Part shown: in pieces, positions 61,410-64,000 of the stretch
Layout: the number at the start of each line of letters is the position of its first letter
Numbering within the stretch: the first letter of the stretch is position 1
NCBI RefSeq assembly: GCF_013390595.1
Contig: NZ_JACAWV010000008.1
Span: forward strand, 62,001 to 126,000
DNA length: 64,000 nucleotides
Direction: 5' to 3'
Source: Rhizobium sp. RM
Lineage (GTDB): Bacteria; Pseudomonadota; Alphaproteobacteria; Rhizobiales; Rhizobiaceae
Notes under the pieces: generated by a model
What the model saw: the letters and a program-made list of their open reading frames with translations, nothing else
The model's database searches: none
What the model was told of the DNA's origin: nothing
Position numbers and translations under genes: made by a program

Positions 61410-63254
61410 ATGGTATTGGCACAACTGAAATCCCGCTTTGTTATCGCGCTGACCGCATCTGCGTTGTTAATGCCGGCTTTCGCCTCCGCGCAGGACGAGC
61501 AGGGCTGGCGAAAGGGGATTTCGACGGTTGGTGACCTGAAACATACTGGTGATTTTTCGCACTTCGATTACGTCAATCCAAATGCTCCAAAGGGTGGAAC
61601 GCTGCAGCTTTCGGCAGAAGGCAGCTTCGATACGCTCAATCCGCTTCTGGCGCGCGGTGAGGTGGGCGAGGGGTTGGGCCTTGTCTACGAGACGTTGATG
61701 ACGTCGGCATTGGACGAAATTTCCTCCATGTACGGCCTGCTCGCCGAGTCTTTGAAATATCCTGACGATTTCAGTTCGGTGACATTTCGCCTGCGCGCCG
61801 AAGCGACGTGGTCTGACGGCAAGCCCGTGACCCCTGAGGATGTCGTTTTCAGTTTCGAACAGGCCAAAAAATCCAATCCGCAAATGGAGTTTTATTATCG
61901 CCACGTCGTCAGCGCCGAGAAAACGGCGGAGCGCGAGGTCACGTTCAAGTTCGATGAGCCGAACAACCGCGAACTGCCGCAGATCGTCGGTCAGCTTCTG
62001 ATCGTTCCCAAACATTGGTGGGCGGCCAATGGCACGGACGGAAAACCTCGCGACATCACCAAGACGACACTTGAAGTGCCGATGGGGTCTGGACCGTATC
62101 GCGTGGCTGCAGTGACACCCGGCTCCACGATCCGTTACGAGCGTCGCGACGATTATTGGGGCAAGGACGTCAACGTGAACGTCGGGCAGAACAATTTCGG
62201 CTCGATCGTCTACAGCTATTTTGCCGACCGCGACGTGATGTTTGAGGCCTTTCGCTCCGGCAATACCGATTACTGGTGGGAGAACTCAGCCCGGCGATGG
62301 GCAACGGCCTATAACTTTCCTGCGGTCAACGACGGTCGCATCAAGCGCGAGGAGCTTGAAAACGAGATGCGAAAGGTCGGCGTTATGGTCGGCTTCATCT
62401 TCAACACCCGCCGCGACAAGTTTGCCGACCCGCGTGTTCGCGAGGCGCTCAACTATGCCTTCGATTTCGAGGAGCTGAAGCGCACGATCTTTTATGGCTC
62501 TTATGACCGTGTCGACAGCTACTTCTTCCGCACGGAGCTTGCATCCTCCGGCCTGCCGCAAGGGCGTGAACTGGAAATACTGAATGAGGTCAAAGACCTC
62601 GTTCCGCCGCGTGTTTTCACGGAGCCCTATAGCAATCCGGTCAATGGCGATCCGGCAAAACTGCGCGACAACCTTCGAAAAGCCGTCGCCATGCTGAAGG
62701 AGGCGGGTTACGAGCTGAAGGGCAACAGGATGGTCAACACCAAGACCGGCCAGCCCTTGAGCTTCGAAATCATGCTGGGAGGGCCGACGATCGAGCCGGT
62801 GGCGCTGTCGTTTTCGCAAAATCTCAAGAAGATCGGCATCGATGCGACGGTTCGAAGCGTCGAGCAGTCGCAGTTCACCAATCGGTGGCGCTCGCGCGAT
62901 TTTGACGTGATGTACAATGCCTGGGGAGAATCGATGAACCCCGGCAATGAGCAGGCGGAATATTGGGGTTCGGATGCTGCCAAACGCGAAGGTTCGCAAA
63001 ATTACAGCGGCATCAGCGATCCGGGCATTGATGCCCTCATCAAGAAAGTCATCTTCTCCAAGGACCGTGACGATCTGGTCGCCGCCGTCCACGCATTGGA
63101 TCGTGTTCTGTTGGCGCATCACATCGTTGTGCCGAGTTACAGCTCCAAATCCTCGCGCATCGCGTATTGGGGACGATTGGCGCATCCTGAAAACCTGCCC
63201 GAATATTCACTGGGCATGCCGACCGTCTGGTGGTCGGCCGAAGCTGGAAAATGA
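61410..63254 (+). CDS. Extracellular peptide-binding protein of a YejA-type ABC transporter
   Basis: 614 residues with signal peptide (LKSRFVIALTASALLMPAFASAQ, cleavage near residue 28) and the SBP_bac_5 fold. YejA-type features are FSHFDYVNPNAPKGGTLQLSAEGSFDTLNP at the start of the mature protein, VYETLMTSALDEISSMYGLLAES, RLRAEATWSDGKPVTPEDVVFSF, VPMGSGPYRVAAV and YNAWGESMNPGNEQAEYWGS. Such proteins import oligopeptides or peptide antibiotics such as microcin C. A permease follows. A TTGACA at 61352 may be the -35 of its promoter, but no good -10 follows. Confidence 0.91.
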   Translation: MVLAQLKSRFVIALTASALLMPAFASAQDEQGWRKGISTVGDLKHTGDFSHFDYVNPNAPKGGTLQLSAEGSFDTLNPLLARGEVGEGLGLVYETLMTSALDEISSMYGLLAESLKYPDDFSSVTFRLRAEATWSDGKPVTPEDVVFSFEQAKKSNPQMEFYYRHVVSAEKTAEREVTFKFDEPNNRELPQIVGQLLIVPKHWWAANGTDGKPRDITKTTLEVPMGSGPYRVAAVTPGSTIRYERRDDYWGKDVNVNVGQNNFGSIVYSYFADRDVMFEAFRSGNTDYWWENSARRWATAYNFPAVNDGRIKREELENEMRKVGVMVGFIFNTRRDKFADPRVREALNYAFDFEELKRTIFYGSYDRVDSYFFRTELASSGLPQGRELEILNEVKDLVPPRVFTEPYSNPVNGDPAKLRDNLRKAVAMLKEAGYELKGNRMVNTKTGQPLSFEIMLGGPTIEPVALSFSQNLKKIGIDATVRSVEQSQFTNRWRSRDFDVMYNAWGESMNPGNEQAEYWGSDAAKREGSQNYSGISDPGIDALIKKVIFSKDRDDLVAAVHALDRVLLAHHIVVPSYSSKSSRIAYWGRLAHPENLPEYSLGMPTVWWSAEAGK

Positions 63255-63357
63255 TAATGAATCGGCTGCGAAAGGTGTGAGCCACCTTCGCGATGACCGA
63301 AGCGAAAACACGAGGCTGGAACTGTGAACCGGCCTTCGTTTTTCCTCTGCAACGCCA

Positions 63358-63384
63358 GAAGCCTTGCTTTCGCTTCGAAGGCTT
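63358..63384 (+). terminator. Stem-loop between the yejA-type and yejB-type genes
   Basis: AAGCCTT and AAGGCTT with a 13-nt loop in the 240-bp gap; no T-run. Weak; noted because three other binding-protein genes here are also followed by hairpins. Confidence 0.35.
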
Positions 63385-63420
63385 GATTCACATAGACTGA
63401 TACGAATCGTTCAGGGCGCG

Positions 63421-63495
63421 ATGAGCGCCTTCAGGAAAGGACCCGGTTTGACAGAAGCGAAAACCGCTGGCGCATTGGCCCGAGGCAGGGACTGA
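63421..63495 (+). CDS. Possible 24-codon upstream ORF coupled to the permease
   Basis: ATG ORF encoding MSAFRKGPGLTEAKTAGALA plus RGRD whose TGA overlaps the permease ATG (TGATG). Only AGGG four bases before the start supports translation. It may be a translational coupler or chance. Confidence 0.2.
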   Translation: MSAFRKGPGLTEAKTAGALARGRD

Positions 63496-64000
63496 TGGGA
63501 GCATATATTCTCAGACGTCTGGCTCTCATGATCCCGACCATGATCGGCATTATGGGCATTTCGTTTCTTGTCATCCAATTCGCGCCGGGCGGCCCGGTCG
63601 AACAGGTTGTCGCGCAATTGACGGGACAGGGCGACAGTGCGTCCGATCGTCTTTCCGGCGGCGGCGATCTTATCGGCCAGTCAGGCGGTTTCGACGAAAG
63701 CGGCTCGAAATATCGTGGTGCGCAGGGCCTTGATCCGGACTTGATCGCCAAACTGGAAAAGCAGTTCGGTTTCGACACACCGCCACTCACACGTTTCTTC
63801 GACATGATGTGGAACTACATCCGCTTCGATTTTGGCGACAGCTTCTTCCGCAACTCTTCGGTGATCGATCTCATCATCGACAAGCTGCCAGTCTCAATGT
63901 CGCTCGGTTTCTGGATTCTGATCATCTCCTACATGATTTCGATCCCGCTCGGCATCAAGAAGGCCGTTTCTGATGGATCGACTTTTGACGTCTGGACCTC
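63495..64000 (+). CDS. YejB-type peptide ABC transporter permease, N-terminal part
   Basis: First 168 codons; the gene runs off the right edge. BPD_transp_1 permease with helix 1 at about 9-29 (LALMIPTMIGIMGISFLVIQF) and the following FAPGGPVEQVV typical of dipeptide-type permeases. A YejB-like insert of about 60 residues (GGGDLIGQSGGFDESG...YRGAQGLDPDLIAKLEKQFGFD) comes next. Then FGDSFFRNSSVIDLIIDKLPVSMSLGFW leads into helix 2. Works with the preceding YejA-type binding protein. Confidence 0.92.
   Translation, partial: MGAYILRRLALMIPTMIGIMGISFLVIQFAPGGPVEQVVAQLTGQGDSASDRLSGGGDLIGQSGGFDESGSKYRGAQGLDPDLIAKLEKQFGFDTPPLTRFFDMMWNYIRFDFGDSFFRNSSVIDLIIDKLPVSMSLGFWILIISYMISIPLGIKKAVSDGSTFDVWT

Overview
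The window looks like chromosomal DNA of an Agrobacterium/Rhizobium-type alphaproteobacterium. Evidence for this is a fabI-fabB-fabA cluster divergent from an Irr-type Fur regulator, a cyoABCD-surf1 quinol oxidase operon, a C-P lyase (phn) cluster with two phnE permeases and a DUF1045 gene, an mgsA-glk pair, a dnaK gene with an alphaproteobacterial RpoH-like promoter, and uniformly GC-rich coding sequence. I see no insertion sequence, prophage or CRISPR array. The genes are tightly packed, with many ATGA/TGATG overlaps.

Layout: 1-466 is the 5' end of dnaK (minus), followed by tRNA-Ser(GGA), a small membrane protein and msrA. 2355-10307 is one plus-strand nucleoside uptake and salvage operon: a BMP-type binding protein, ATPase and two permeases, then cdd, a purine nucleoside phosphorylase, deoC and deoA. 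The rest of the pathway is just downstream on the minus strand (upp, add, deoB), so imported nucleosides can be turned into bases plus central-metabolism sugars. 13967-19054 (minus) encodes a cytochrome o type quinol oxidase with its SURF1 assembly factor. An MHS-type MFS transporter diverges from it.

20863-28356 is the least ordinary region: a 1834-residue glutamate-synthase-like protein translationally coupled to a CysJ-type NADPH diflavin reductase, with no GltD and no CysI nearby. Its cysteine cluster and a normally invariant glycine-rich motif depart from classical GltB, and it carries about 200 extra C-terminal residues. I consider it the best candidate here for an undescribed enzyme system.

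28382-33120 holds two orphan TadE-like pseudopilin-type proteins, fabI-fabB-fabA and irr. 33177-38692 holds a TRIC-type channel, an exported protein, a DUF1275 membrane protein and a NitT/Tau-type ABC transporter with a HutC-like regulator and a matching palindromic operator. 38885-41475 is exbB-exbD-tonB, followed by a malate/lactate-type dehydrogenase, a stand-alone LuxR-type HTH protein and an AraC regulator.

44592-57702 is a complete C-P lyase region: phnGHI-JKL-hexapeptide transferase, phnCDE1E2, DUF1045-phnM-phnN, all on the minus strand, plus divergent phnF. Three candidate Pho boxes each precede one transcription unit, and a GntR-type palindrome lies in the phnG leader. A 31-codon membrane-peptide ORF sits antisense in the phnJ-phnI gap. 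The window closes with dapB, glk, mgsA and mepA (minus) and the start of a yejAB-type peptide transporter (plus). All four ABC operons in the window whose binding-protein gene comes first in a transporter gene run have a stem-loop directly after that gene.
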